This document shows, one piece after another, positions 30,516-43,000 of a stretch of 64,000 bases of DNA. The notes below the pieces were generated by a model. The model was given only the letters and a program-made list of their open reading frames with translations, had not been told where the DNA came from and ran no database searches. The DNA comes from Lanius collurio (taxonomy: Eukaryota; Chordata; Aves; Passeriformes; Laniidae). Within the stretch, counting starts at the first letter, position 1; the number at the start of each line of letters is the position of its first letter. Made by a program: the position numbers and the translations under genes. The stretch spans positions 3,353,434 to 3,417,433 of the forward strand of contig JACBWW010000039.1 of NCBI GenBank assembly GCA_020086605.1, given 5' to 3'.

Positions 30516-30934
30516 CTCCCTCCTTTCTGCTCCAGCCGGGACATGCCAGGAGCTGGGGTGTCAGTGTGGGGTGTCCACCCCTGCACTCAAGCCCTGGTGG
30601 GTTGCAGTGCCAGGGCTGAGCTGGGGCTGTGGCTGTGTTGCCCTGGCAGCCAGCAGGGACCAATGACCCCTGGGTGGCATTGATCAGTGTCCAAGGGCTT
30701 GCACTCTCCCAGCACCAGCCCCTGCAGCCCCGAATATAATTAGAAAAGTGCCCAGACCAAAAATAGAGGGAAAAAGTTTCCCCAGTGGTTGTTTTATGTG
30801 CCAGTCACACTGAAAGCCAATGGGGCACGCAGCTGCCTCATGCCCCGATAACCCCACGCCTGCCGTTGGGTGACCGGACAGACGGAACCAGGCAGACCTG
30901 TCCGCACCCCACGGAGGAGCTGGGGACCAGCGGG

Positions 30935-31020
30935 GAAGGGGCCTTGCAGCATCCCCCATCACCCCACTGACAGGAGCGGACGGCGCGGGAGCGCTGGGCT
31001 CTGCCCCCCCACCATCTACG
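30935..31020 (+). promoter_or_regulatory. Candidate 5' non-coding exon of the alpha connexin
   Basis: A local CpG-richer patch ends in a good donor (CTACG|GTGAGA at 31020/31021). It lies 230 bases before the acceptor TTGCAG that ends at 31251. This is the usual connexin gene design, but it is only inferred; the transcription start is unknown. Confidence 0.3.
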
Positions 31021-31269
31021 GTGAGAGGTCCCCATGCCGGCTCGCCTCCGCGGTTGTTCCCCATGGTGCTCCCAGCTCTCTGCTGGAGGCTTTTGCTCCC
31101 CCTGCCCTCCTTGTGACAGGTTATGGAGTCCCCTGGGACATGGGATAGGGACAGCCTTGGGTTAGTCTGTGCACACCTGCCCAACCAGGGAGTGGGGTGG
31201 CATTTTGGCAGGTCGTGGGGTGGCTGTGTCTGGAGGGTGGTTGTCTTGCAGGGCACCACAGCACATGCC

Positions 31270-32166
31270 ATGGGGGACTGGAGCCTGCTGGGCCGGCTGC
31301 TGGAGAATGCCCAGGAGCACTCCACAGTGGTGGGGAAGGTCTGGCTCACCGTCCTCTTCGTCTTCCGCATCCTGGTGCTGGGGGCAGCCGCGGAGCGGGT
31401 CTGGGGTGATGAGCTGTCCGGCTTCTCCTGTGACACGCAGCAGCCTGGCTGCCAAAATGCCTGCTATGACAGCACCTTCCCCATCTCCCACCTTCGCTTC
31501 TGGGTCCTGCAGATCATCTTTGTCTCCACGCCCAGCCTTGTGTATCTGGGCCACATCCTGCACCTGGTGCATCTGGAGGAGAAGGCACAGCAGCAAGCAG
31601 CAGCACGGGCTGGCAGCGGGGCCAGGCGGCAGCGCCCCAGGCAGCCCCAGCTCCCTGCAGGGGACACGAGGGCACGGGTGTGCAGGCAGGGGGCCATCCT
31701 GAGGACATACATCTGCAACATTGTCTTCAAGGCTCTCCTGGAAGTGGGCTTCATTGTGGGCCAGTACGCATTGTATGGGTTCCAGCTGAAGCCCCTCTAC
31801 ACCTGCAGCCGCTGGCCCTGCCCCAACACGGTCAACTGCTACATCTCCCGGCCCACTGAGAAGACTATCTTCATCCTCTTCATGCTGGGGGTGGCCTGTG
31901 TGTCCCTGCTGCTCAACCTGGTGGAGATCTACCACCTGGGTCTCACCAAGTGCCGGCGGGGACCGGGCCCCAAGTCCCGCATCCTAACCACACCTGGTGG
32001 CCCTGTAGGGCCCAGCAGCACCTATGTGACCCTGCCCAGGGGTGGCAGCCCCCTGGCTGCTGGCAGACCCCCCCACGGCCTGGCACCACTGAAGAAGGCA
32101 GGTGCATGGCTCGGGGTGGCTGGTGGGCCCCACAGGGACATGCGAACGGCAGACCTGGCAGTGTGA
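31270..32166 (+). CDS. Alpha-type connexin (Cx37/Cx40-like subgroup), second gap junction gene beside GJB1
   Basis: A complete single-exon frame of 298 residues from the ATG at 31270; an acceptor TTGCAG ends at 31251. The N-terminus [20 protein letters not shown] is the alpha-connexin signature and resembles GJA4 (Cx37). The first loop has [12 protein letters not shown] (C-x6-C-x3-C), the second [12 protein letters not shown] (C-x4-C-x5-C), and the fourth membrane segment follows [14 protein letters not shown]. All channel features are intact. The cytoplasmic loop is Ala/Gln/Arg-rich, and the C-terminal tail is Gly/Pro/Arg-rich and short for an alpha connexin, with no motif I recognise. It starts 907 bases after the GJB1 stop. 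The human order has no connexin between GJB1 and ZMYM3, so this is likely a vertebrate paralogue lost in mammals. I leave the symbol open because names for such non-mammalian connexins vary. Confidence 0.93.
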   Translation: MGDWSLLGRLLENAQEHSTVVGKVWLTVLFVFRILVLGAAAERVWGDELSGFSCDTQQPGCQNACYDSTFPISHLRFWVLQIIFVSTPSLVYLGHILHLVHLEEKAQQQAAARAGSGARRQRPRQPQLPAGDTRARVCRQGAILRTYICNIVFKALLEVGFIVGQYALYGFQLKPLYTCSRWPCPNTVNCYISRPTEKTIFILFMLGVACVSLLLNLVEIYHLGLTKCRRGPGPKSRILTTPGGPVGPSSTYVTLPRGGSPLAAGRPPHGLAPLKKAGAWLGVAGGPHRDMRTADLAV

Positions 32167-32375
32167 ATGTGGCCTGCTGGGATGGTCAGGGACGGGCAAT
32201 GCATGGGTGGTCACAGTGGTGGGTGTGTCTCCAGTCTCTGCCAGCCCCAAGGCATGGACCCCAGGGCCAGCATGAGGGCTGGGGACACTGCTCAGCTGCT
32301 CCCAGCACTCCTGGGAGCAGCAGGGCTAAGAGCAGAGCTGGGAAGGGAGAGAAAATAAACACTTAACTGCACCTC
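32167..32375 (+). other. Alpha connexin 3' UTR with poly(A) signal AATAAA (32354-32359)
   Basis: A canonical hexamer occurs 188 bases after the stop in the only AT-rich pocket of the region. The end is estimated 15-20 bases beyond it. Confidence 0.6.
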
Positions 32376-32719
32376 ATTTGACTCCTGCTCTGCTCACAGG
32401 CACTGTGGCATTGCTCTCCAAGCGCTCTGTCTTACGGCCACACTGCATGGCCAGGGCAGGGCCACTGCTGGGTTGGGTGGGGCTGCAGCCCTGTGGGCAG
32501 GGCACAGGGCAGGGAGGGCATGCCATGCTGGCACCACTGGGCACTGAGGCAGGGGCCAGTGCCACATGCCAGAGCTGGCAGCACAGCAGGGGCCAGGCAA
32601 GGTAGGAAGTGCAGGCAGCAGAGGCTGGGATGGACAGGAGCAAGGTGCACAGCAGCACTGAGCCACTGGCCCTGTTCTCCTACAAAGCTCACCCTGCCCA
32701 AGGGGAAAAACCAGAGGCT

Positions 32720-33896
32720 GCCAAAGTTTTCCACATCTTTATTTGAAATGAATGGTTTCCAGAGACACAGGGTTAGTCCTACAGCCCTGGCATCACTACA
32801 ACAAGACTGGTGAGCGGCTCACTCTCCACATGGACACAGAGAACAGATGGCCCCAGGCCAGGGCCCAGAACAATATATACAGGCTCAACAGGAGACCCAT
32901 GTACAGCTCAAGAAAACCGACCAGAACACGAGAAGGGGCAGGAGGCAGCAGGGAGTGGCACAAGTGGAGCCAGACTTGCCCAGGGCAGGGCACTGGCAGC
33001 CTGCGACTGTGGGAGGGAGGCCAGGCAGGGCTCCCTGCTTCTGCCAGCAAATGCCTGAGCCCCTGCCTGGAGCAGAGGTTCCCACAGCTGGTACCTTGCA
33101 CAGGGGAGGGTCCTTACACCACAACAGGGAACAGTGGGGAGAGAGGGGCAGTACTGGCACAGACCCATCTCCATCAGTTTTCGGCAGACTCAGGAAACAC
33201 TGACCAAAGAGAGGGAAGCATCCTGGCTGCAGGCAAAGGTGGGAAGGCAAGGAGATCTGCGGCAAGGCCAGATCTCTGCCCACAAGTTCTGGCATGAGCT
33301 CCATCCCCTCCCTGCAACCAACCCAAATCTCTCCCACCCTGGGACAAGAGCTCTCCCCCTAACCCAGCAGCTCAGGGTGCCTGTAGCCCATGCCCACTGG
33401 TTTAAAAAGAAAATCTTGCCCCAGCAGCAGAGTTATTGTTCCTGCCTTGATACCTCCAGTCTTGTGAGGGAATGCTAAAGGAAGAGGGAAGTAAAAGCTT
33501 CAGGGGCCACTGGTCTGATGAAGCACTGTATCCTGTGCAATTCCTGCCCTGGGGCACTGGGAGACAGGGGTAGGGGCAGGGCTGGGAGTAGGGGAGAGAC
33601 AGTGCTGGGCAAGGAGAGCTGCCCCAGGGACTCTGCCACTCCTGTGCCATGGGAACTGGCCCTGGGGAAGATGGCTCACCCAGCAGCCAAAACTGGAGAC
33701 AGAGCTGAGTGGGGGCCACGTACATAGGGGATGCCTGTAATGAGCAGGATGGGAGGTCCAAGTCTGGTAATGATGCAGGGACAGCACTGCTGCAGCACCA
33801 TCCCCTCCTATGCTGCACAGCCCCTGCCCTGCAATGGGAAGCAGCAAGATGAGGTGTCCAGGGCTGGAGCTCAGCCAGTCCAGCAGCACTTTGCCC
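32720..33896 (-). other. ZMYM3: ZMYM3 3' UTR with poly(A) signal (32738-32743)
   Basis: On the minus strand AATAAA is found at 32743-32738, about 1.15 kb after the ZMYM3 stop. The intervening sequence has no open frame of note. The cleavage point near 32720 is estimated. Confidence 0.6.
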
Positions 33897-34095
33897 TTAG
33901 TCCATGTCATCCTCCAGGCTGCTGAGGCGACTGTGCTCCTCGTAGATCTCCCTGACGGCCAGGATGCGGTTCAGCATGCTCTCCAGCATGCTGCGGTCCA
34001 TGGGAATCACCGAGTACCAGAGCGGGGACTCGGCAATGCACGACCGCTCGGGCTGCAGGTAGAACACATCATTGCGGTTCCGCAGGCTCTCGGGG
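33897..34095 (-). CDS. ZMYM3: ZMYM3 coding exon 24 (C-terminus)
   Basis: Reads [19 protein letters not shown] and [20 protein letters not shown], ending SSLEDDMD and TAA. The last dozen residues differ from mammals while the rest is nearly identical. Confidence 0.95.
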
Positions 34096-37000
34096 CTGGG
34101 GAGAGAGAGGAGGGTGAGACCTGGGTTATTGGCTTCAGGGGCTCAGAGAGCCAGGCCTGATGTCAGGTTTAGCAAAGGGCTCTCACAGCTCATCACAGCC
34201 TCTCATCACACTGTAGAATAAGGACACAAAATGAACCTGCAGCTCCTTGTTCAAGGCCAAAACCCCTAACCACCCAAGCACTGGACTCCTACTGCACCTT
34301 CCTGCCAGTCTGGAGAAGGGTAAGAAGTGGAAGAGGCCAGAGAGAAGTATTTTTTCAAACACAGACTAGTCAAGCAGCACAGAGCCCGGGCAAGACTGCA
34401 TGCTCATGTACAAATGTCTGGAGAGCAGCAGTCACTCCACAGGGTCCCATCAAAACTGAGAAGTGGCCCCAAACTGGCACATGCCTCTTCTCCAGAGAAA
34501 GCCTCACCATTTGGAGAGATAAAACTCGTAAAACTTGACTGGGCATCGGAGGGGATTCATCCTGTTCTCCCTCTGCTCCAGCATCGGTACCTCCTCCTCA
34601 CGCTTCCGTTTTCCAGAACCGCCATCTGCAGAGGGGGAAAGAGCTGGATCATGGCTGGATCCCAATGGGGGACACAGGGGGAAGAACCCAGATGTTCCCC
34701 CAGACCTACCTCGGGTTTTTTTCTGCTTGGCAGGAGCGTAGTAGCGGATGCTCACCACCTTTGTCATGCCACGGGCCGTGGTGCACTTGCGGGACTGGCG
34801 CACCACGTTGGTGAAGGAGAGCTGCATGTGCTCCTCCGCTGTCTGCAGCCCAAAGAACTTAGTGTTGAAGAACATGAGGGTGTTGAGAAGCACAAAGGGT
34901 GAGTAAACACCCAGCTGTTTGCACTCCCAGAGGTGCTCCTCTTCGACACGGGAGAAAACTGTGTCTGCAACACACAGAGGGAGAACCAGGTCACATCAGC
35001 AGTGGCCCCGTGGCAATCCCTTCACCCTGCCCAGGAAAGCTCACTGCAAAAAACTGATGCCTCATAGCATCTCTTTTTTCACAAGGTTACCTCTACAGAG
35101 CCATCAGCAGAACTAGAGCTCTGCCCAGCCATGAGCCTTCTCCAGATCACAGCCAAACCACAGGCAAGAACCCAGATCAATCCTAACTGCTCGTCTCTAT
35201 AACTGGCCAAAAGGTGAACACCAGGTCAGTGCTCCAACCACACTGAGCGATTAAGGAAAAGCAGCAGGCAGGAGAGATCTGGCCAGCTCCTGCCTAGATA
35301 CAAAAGTCTGGAGTCAAATGGCTTTGACTGGGATAGCCAATGTGCAGAGGTGAGGCTGGATCTGTGAACTAACTACTGACAAGACACAGCAGGCAAGGCA
35401 GCCCAGATCACAGCATCATGAAAAGCCTCTGCAGAGCTCTAAGTTAGTCCACTCACAAGGCAGCAGCACAGTAACCTTGGCCAAGGCCTAGCACAGTGTG
35501 CACGGCTCATCCCTGTGCTGGGAACACAAAGACATCCACCAGTGTGCCTCCGGGCTTGGCATCCTCCTTGCCAAAGGGTGGAAACATCAGTGTGAAGTGT
35601 TGTAAAGATTCAAATTGTCCCAGGATACAAAACACACATGCCCTGCTCCCAGCTACCCTGACTGTGGGCCACAGAAGCTGCTGAAGCATAAACCACGCTG
35701 GCTCTGCAGTTGGTTTGGGTCAGTGTGACCTCAAGATGCAGCAGGACTGCGCTGCCTATGCCAAGGTTGAGGCTCAGGGAGCTCAATAAGGCCAGAGGAT
35801 CCAAGGCTACAAGCACAAAGTGGATATATGTGGTGACTGAGGGTACTCTGAAGACACATACTATTTGGTAAGATTGTGGGTTGCCAGCCGCTCAGGGACT
35901 TGTTCAGCTCCTGCACGAAGGTCAGGTAGTAAAGGTCTGTAAATATATTCACCATACGATTGTTCTCGAGCAGGTACTAGAAAGGACAGAACACACAGTC
36001 AAGAGAAACACAGCAGCACCTGGAATGCAAACACTCCCCAGAGAGCCCAGGGCACACATGCACCACCAGAGCTGCTGGGAAGACACTTCTGAAAGCTACA
36101 AGAAAAACCCTGGGGCATGACAAAGCAGACTTGGTGCTGAAGAAGAATGTGAGTTTGGGGAGATCCCCCAGCCCTCAGAGATGTGCAAGAAGGGTGCAAA
36201 GCTGGGGAATAGTTGCCACTCTACCCTCTGGGCTTGGGAACAATGACCAAACCAGGTGGGCGGCTGTCCTGGGCTGAGGCACAGAAGGAGAGTGCAGACA
36301 GCCTCTCTGGGTTCCCAGAAGGCAGAATGAAGGGTACAAGCTCCCCTCACCAGATGTGACCACCAAGTCTGCTGTAGACAACTCTAGGGTAGCAAGGCCT
36401 CCCTCACCTGCTGGATGCCAAGGCAGAGGTAATAGATGCTGTCCGGTTCATAGCGCTCCCCATTGGGCCTGGTTATCTCCTTGACAAACTGGGCCAGGCC
36501 GTAGTTGAGCTCAGCTGCTGAGCAGGCCAAGATGTCTTCCTTAATCCTCATGGGCTTGGCTGCAGGGACAAGCACGGAAGCCTCAGACAACAGCCTACAA
36601 GGCCAGCAGCACCTCAACACCCCGAGGTCCAGCTTCTGGGAGGTTTCTGCCACTCCACTGCATCCAGAAAAGGCACTTACGGCCAAAGCGTAGCTCCTCT
36701 CCCTTGCTGGTCTCTCCCCCTGCATACTTGGCTTGTACCCAGGACTTCCAGGCATTCACACCATACGAGTAGTTGAGGACTGTACAGCTGGGCTGGCTGC
36801 TCATCGAGTCCCGGGAACAGCTTTCAGAGAGCACCAGCCGCTTCTGCCCCTGCAGAGAGGTGTTCTGTGAGACTGGCCACCTACCTGGGACAGGTGCAGG
36901 AGTCCTGGCCACCCCTCACACCTGCTGACTGCCAGCTCCCTACAGAGGGCCATGGCAGCAGGGCACCCCTCTGCTGACAGCCAAGCCAAAAAGGCTCATT

Positions 37001-40000
37001 AGTTAGGAGGCTCACAGGCAAGAAAAGAGACCAGCTGTCACATGACTTGTAGCATTCAAAGCTCCTCTGAAGTGACAAGCATGTATTTTCATTCAACCAT
37101 GCCTTGAAGGCAGAGGGCACAACCTCCCCAGCACACTAAAGACTCTGGCACACTTCACCTCATACATCCCAGGTGGCAGCTCCCACTCCAAACCCAAAGA
37201 GCTTTAAGCAGGCAGTACCCACAGAGAACTCACCTTCCGGACAGTTCGAGGCAGATCTTGCTCTGTGGACACATCATCTGGTCCCACCAGCCCACAGTCA
37301 AAGAGGAAATCCACACTGGGGTTGATGTCTAGAGGGTCTGAAAGGAAACACAGGCAGAAGAGCTCAGCTAAAACTTCTCATCCTGCCCCCTGTGCTGGCC
37401 TGATTTTCACAGCAAAATAAAGAGGGAGCACTTCACATCCTCTACCACTGCCTGGCACAAATTTTTAGCCACAGCCCAACAAAGGAAATATGGCTCTGGC
37501 AGACAATACTAAGCTTTCTCAGAATAATCAGAAACCCATATTTTCCTCTCTGACAGTTTTTTTTTTATTTTTTTAAACCTGAGGAATATTCCTCATTCCA
37601 TTGTGCCAGGCCAGCACTGTGGACAGCCTGGCACAGGCACCTCAACTCTGTTGTTTGCTGCTAGCATTCTGCCTCAGCATTGCTGTGCTCCTGCAAGTCC
37701 CTGCCTCTCCTTCCACCTTCTGTTAATGGACACTCAGCAATTCTGTCATTTCTCAGGATGCCATGCCTTGTCCAGGTTTCTCAACTTGCTGGAACCTCTG
37801 GAATAATCATTCATAAACACATCAGTGCTGCTGCCCTGCTCTTTGTGCTGTTAAAAATCAGCTTCTCACTCCCTCTTCTCTGGGTCTTATGCTCACAAGA
37901 GGTAAGTTTAGTCTAGACAAACACACACTCCTTCAGAAGTGGTGGTCTCCTCACCCCTGCTGCAAGCAGTCACTGCAGGGCTCTCACACCTGGTCAGTCA
38001 GAGGGCATGGGGAGGTAAGTGCACACAGTTGAGGGCAGTGGGAGGACCCTCAGCACAAGCAGCCCTGCATGCCTGCTTCACTCAGCTCTTACTCTTAGGA
38101 AAGTCAGCCTCCAGGTCCTGGCCCGGCTCATCGAGGACATTTGCCATCTTGACAGCCATAGCCAACACATCGTCCCGTGCTGGTCCAAACAGATCGCAGT
38201 CCTCCAGGAGACCCTCTGCACTCTGGTTACTCACCAGGTCTGCAATGAAAAAGTTCATCATAAACCCAGCTTTCTGGAAAATCTTATGTCTGTTTTCCCT
38301 GTAACAGATGAAAAATGAAGTTAAGGTCCCTGCATGCAGCACAGCCCTGTGCTCAGAGCAGCCCCCACGACACCAGGGCTGTCCAGCTTTCCCTGGACAG
38401 CAAGACATTGCAAGTTTGTTGTCTCCCCAGCCACAACCCCCATCACTGTGATTTGCAGGAATGCAGTAAAAGTAAAGTAAAACAACCTGCAAGACCAAGG
38501 CTGCTGGTTTTGCAAATCAGAAGATTTGGGAAGAATTCTTTAGGGAAGAATCTGACAGCCATCTGAATAAACCAAGAGAGCTGCACATGTTCCACAAAAC
38601 TGGTACTCCCAAAAGGGACAGTGGCAGATGCTGCTCCTTGCTGCAGCTCTTCCCTTCTGGTACCTCCTCAGCAGAAGTTGAGGACTTGCTCTTCTCTGCT
38701 TCCTTTTCAAAGGCTTTGGAAGAACCACAATCCTGGCAGGTGTTTTAGCTCCAAGAGCTGGCAAACCTCCCTTGATCCCAGCTGCTGGACCAGACCAAGC
38801 CATTGCAGAACCTACCACACAGGTCAGAGGAGGCCTTGTCCAGTTCCTCAGCCTCTGCAATCATCTCAGCCATGGCCAGGATGTCAGCCTCTAGGGGATT
38901 GGAGGGGATCTTCACCTTCAGCTCCTCAATGGTCTCCACAATCTTCTCTGTGCTCTCCAGTGTGGTGGGCAGGAACATTGGCACAGGCACCTGTGGACAG
39001 CAGCATACCACACAGAAAACTGACACTCAGTAGATTGACATAAAAGCAGAGGCAGAAGAAGAGCATGAACAGAGAAGCAGGGAGGCTGCAGCAAGGCAGG
39101 ATCAAGACAGTAGGAGAACACGTGCAGGTGAAGCCGTTGCTTACCGGGACAGGCATGGAGAAAGGCACAGGTACTTTCTGGCAGTACATATGCATAGGCA
39201 CAGGCACGAAGATCGGGACAGGGATTGGCAACACAACCAGCTGGGGCTTCCAGTCAGCCTCTGACAAGAGCAAAAACACATCAGTAACCTTAATCCCTGA
39301 AGTTCCTCCACCCAGCCCTGCTGCATGCTGCCATGCCCCCAGCCATTCAGCACCACAGCCCTTCCAGCCACCAGCTTCTATGACTCAGGGGCAGAGCTGG
39401 AATAGCAGAAAATCAAGCCCAGCAACAAGAAAGGCTTGCCTCAGCCAGAAGTACAAATCCTACTCTTACACAGCCCTGCTAAGAGGTCTAGTTGCCTTGC
39501 ATATGCTGCAGACCACACACACATGCCCACTAGGAACTTGAGGGGAACCTGTTTAGCAGACAGCCCTCAGACAAGCTAATGATCTCCAGAGGAAAGGGAG
39601 TTGTATCACAAGAGGTAGGATCATGCTACAGAGCTCTCTACATCTCTCCTTTTGCTGCTGATGGGAACAGGCTCCCTACCCACAGCCCTGCCATGTGTGC
39701 CCTACAACTGCACAGAGACTCCTCAGAACAGTGCCAAACACCCAGACACTCTGTGCAGCATTTCAAGGCTGGATTCACAGGTGGTCTGAAGCAGGGATGT
39801 GCTTTTGCCTTTCCAAAATTCCCCTGTAATCCTACCGTTAAGTCTTGTTTTCCTACCTGTCTGACATCCTTTGGACTTCATTTCAAACTTGCAGGAGACA
39901 CCCCGGTTCTGCATCAGTGGTTTACACATGGCAGCTTTGTTTTTCCGAGGGGTGGCTGGAACCAGAGGTGGGGCGGGAGGTGGCACAGCTGGAGACGTTT

Positions 40001-43000
40001 GGGCTGAGGAGGCCTTTGCTGACAGCTGGGGAAATGCAGAAAGCAGGAGGTTGGTGTCCACCTAAGGCAACACAATCTCTTCCCTACTACAGGTACAGGT
40101 GGAATGACTCCCAAAGCACCTCCTGGAGCCTGGCAGGCAGCAAGCCTGTGTGCTGCCTCTGCTGTGTCAGGAGTCTGGCGATGGCGCTCCTGTCCCATGG
40201 GACAGAGGGGAACAGTGGGAGATCAAACTCTACCTAGGCACAGGAAAGCACTGTGCAAAGAGGAGCCAGTGCAACAGTGTCAGGCAATTCTGGAGTTAAT
40301 CATTGATTCCTGAGGAACAGTTATTCTTCCCCCTTGCAGAAGATATGTGGATGCTGCCTTCCTAGGAGTTCTTTTCATCTCCCACTACCCAGACATCTCA
40401 AAATGCACTGGTTGTACAAGAACAAAATCTCCCTGACCAATGGCAGAACTGTCCCCTCCTTGGGGACAGCCCCTTTGTCTTGCAAACTCCTTCCCCCAGT
40501 GGGTCTTACCATGTTAGTTTCTGCCTTCTGTGGGGAAGGGACAGCTGGTTTTGGCTCTGAAGTCTGACCTGTAAGAGAAAGCAACAACTCTTAAGTTCAA
40601 GAGCTCCTGGGCCAACATGTCCCACTGCTGGGACTGGAGGTGCAATCAGCCAGAGAGCAGGGACAGGCTCCCCAGAAACTGCTCCTGGCCACTCCAGGAA
40701 CAGTTAATGTTTCCACAATCTCTAGCCCTAACACTTCAGAAGACACTACAACTCCAAAATCAAGTTGTTCCCATGTCATTTTGGGCTCCCTTGCTCCCCC
40801 TTCCCCATCACAGCAGGTCAGGAGAAATCCCAGCCCCTTGTAGAGAGAGGAATCCAGGGCTCTAATCCCAGCTCTGCCTATTGGCTTGCTGTACCGAGCC
40901 ATGGCCCCTCCCTGTGCCTCCATATCCCTGCAACAAATATCTTGGCAAAGTGCTTCGAGATCCCTAGGAAGAAGGTGACAGAGCTAGTAGCAGCATTATG
41001 AGAGATCCCAGAAAGCAGAGAGACAGCTTTGCCCCAGCCCTAGGGATGCAGTCCATTCCCCTAAGGAAAGAGAGGATCACCTGCAGGTAAGAGGCGCATG
41101 TGGCAGACACTGGCTGCAGGTGGTGACAGTATCACCCTGCCTTGGATGATAATTCCAGCTCATGTGCTCTGCAGAAAATCTGCACGCATCTCAAAGGCTG
41201 GCGAGCTAACAGAACACCTTCGTATCAGTCTCCAGTTAGCCCGGATTACCCATGTGGCTGGCAAAAAGAACTGCCTTCTATCCACGAAGGAGAGCCCTGC
41301 AAGGACAGCAGCAGGTCCCAGCACCCAAAGGCAGTGGCGGGTCCATTCACAACTCCTGTACACGACAGGCCCTTCAGGAAAGACTCAGATGCCTAAAGGT
41401 CCAACACAGGGACATTCACACTGTGAAGACTTCCTCTGACCCAAGGAAATGCAGTATAATTCTTGCACAATTTAAGGCCCATAAGGCTCCACTCGCTAAC
41501 CACCACAGGGGGCAACAGATAAACCCCAGTCAGAGGAAGATCCCTAGTCTGCAACTGAGCATTCAGCCAGAGGATCTGCAACAGTCTCAGGGGGCCAAGA
41601 ACTCACCCTGACAGCCCAAAGTGGATGGGCAGCAGATCCAGGTAGGAAACAATAATGGCTTGAATGAGAAAAGACAAGCTATGGTATATGAGCAGAATTT
41701 CTGCTGCAGCAGAATGTAAAGCAAACATGATTGCCTCACTGCCCCACTGGCCAATGATTTAGGACTAAAGAAAACAAGACTCTCCTGCCATGTGCTATGT
41801 GTCCAAGCTTCCAGAAAAGCTGTAGCTTGTTCTTTACTCTCATCCCAACACCAACAAGGAGCTGTCAAGTCATTGCTTGCCACAACTGTGACTTCTACCC
41901 TCTCCAGCTGGACAGCCCAGTGCAGAGCCAGCTCCTCTTGGAAGTCTTTGGGCACAGTTTTGAAGCAGAAGCTCCTCAATCCCACACTACATGAACTGTT
42001 CCCAGCAAAGGAACATCTGCTTATATGATCAGCTACAAGAACTCTCAGGATCACTGGACTGGTAGCAGCCACTGGATCACAGGAAATAATGGTTTTAGGC
42101 AATCACGGTTTGCAAGAGAATAAGCAAGAATAAGCAGCTCTGTCCAAGATGGGCATGAAATCGAGGTAGTCCCTTGCAAACTGCCAACACAGCTATCAGG
42201 TCCACAGGAGACCAGACAGAAGCTGCTCCTCCTGAAATCCCCTGCACAGCACAGTGGGCTGGAAAGCTCTCAGTGTAAGCGGGTCCTGGCTCCAGCATCC
42301 TTCCTTTGCAAACTCAGCAGTATGCCACAGTCCTGAGGCAAGGCTGTCCACAGCTATCCCACATCTGGCAGGGGACTGGTGTGCCAGAGCATACAGAGGA
42401 CCCAGTGCCACCAGCACAGCAACTGCTGGGGTAGCCTGGAACTCGTGCTCCACTGAGGACTGATGAAGGGCTTTTCCTCGGCTCCCTCAGGTTGCACAGA
42501 GATGCAGCTGTGGCACCAAGGGTGATGCCCCACATACCAAGCAGCACAGTTCTGGGGGACTTCCAGAGATGTGGTGGAGGAGGCCTGAGGCTCTCGTGGT
42601 TGGTGGTGATGGAGAATGTACTTCTCAGTCTTGCAGTCCACAGCTCCAAGGAAACAACACCTAAACAGTGTGAAACATGCTTCCCCCTGCAGGCAGAGCT
42701 TGCCCACTGTGACTGTGTCCCAAAAGCAGTGTTACTTGTCTCTCACAAGTGACATGCCTTGACGAGCAGAGGACAAATGGAACAGCATGTCTAGGGCTGT
42801 GGAATCATTTGGTGAGCTACAGGAACCAGCACATCACACATTTTTTCCTCCTTGGGCAGCAGAACACGGTGAACCATCAAGCAGAATTCCCATGGGCACC
42901 CCTGTGCCAGCAAAAACCAGAAGTTCCTTATCCAGGTCAATCCAGTGTACTGCCACCTGAACTGCACCTCACACAGGCTGTTGTGGAGTGTGCCTCTTGG

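Noticed and set aside
31162..31935. 257-codon minus-strand frame across the alpha connexin
   Set aside because: It is the mirror of the connexin frame in GC-rich codons, with no own start context or family match.
42248..42470. Possible small gene in ZMYM3 intron 12
   Set aside because: Frames are present on both strands, but there is no splice support and no similarity to a known protein.
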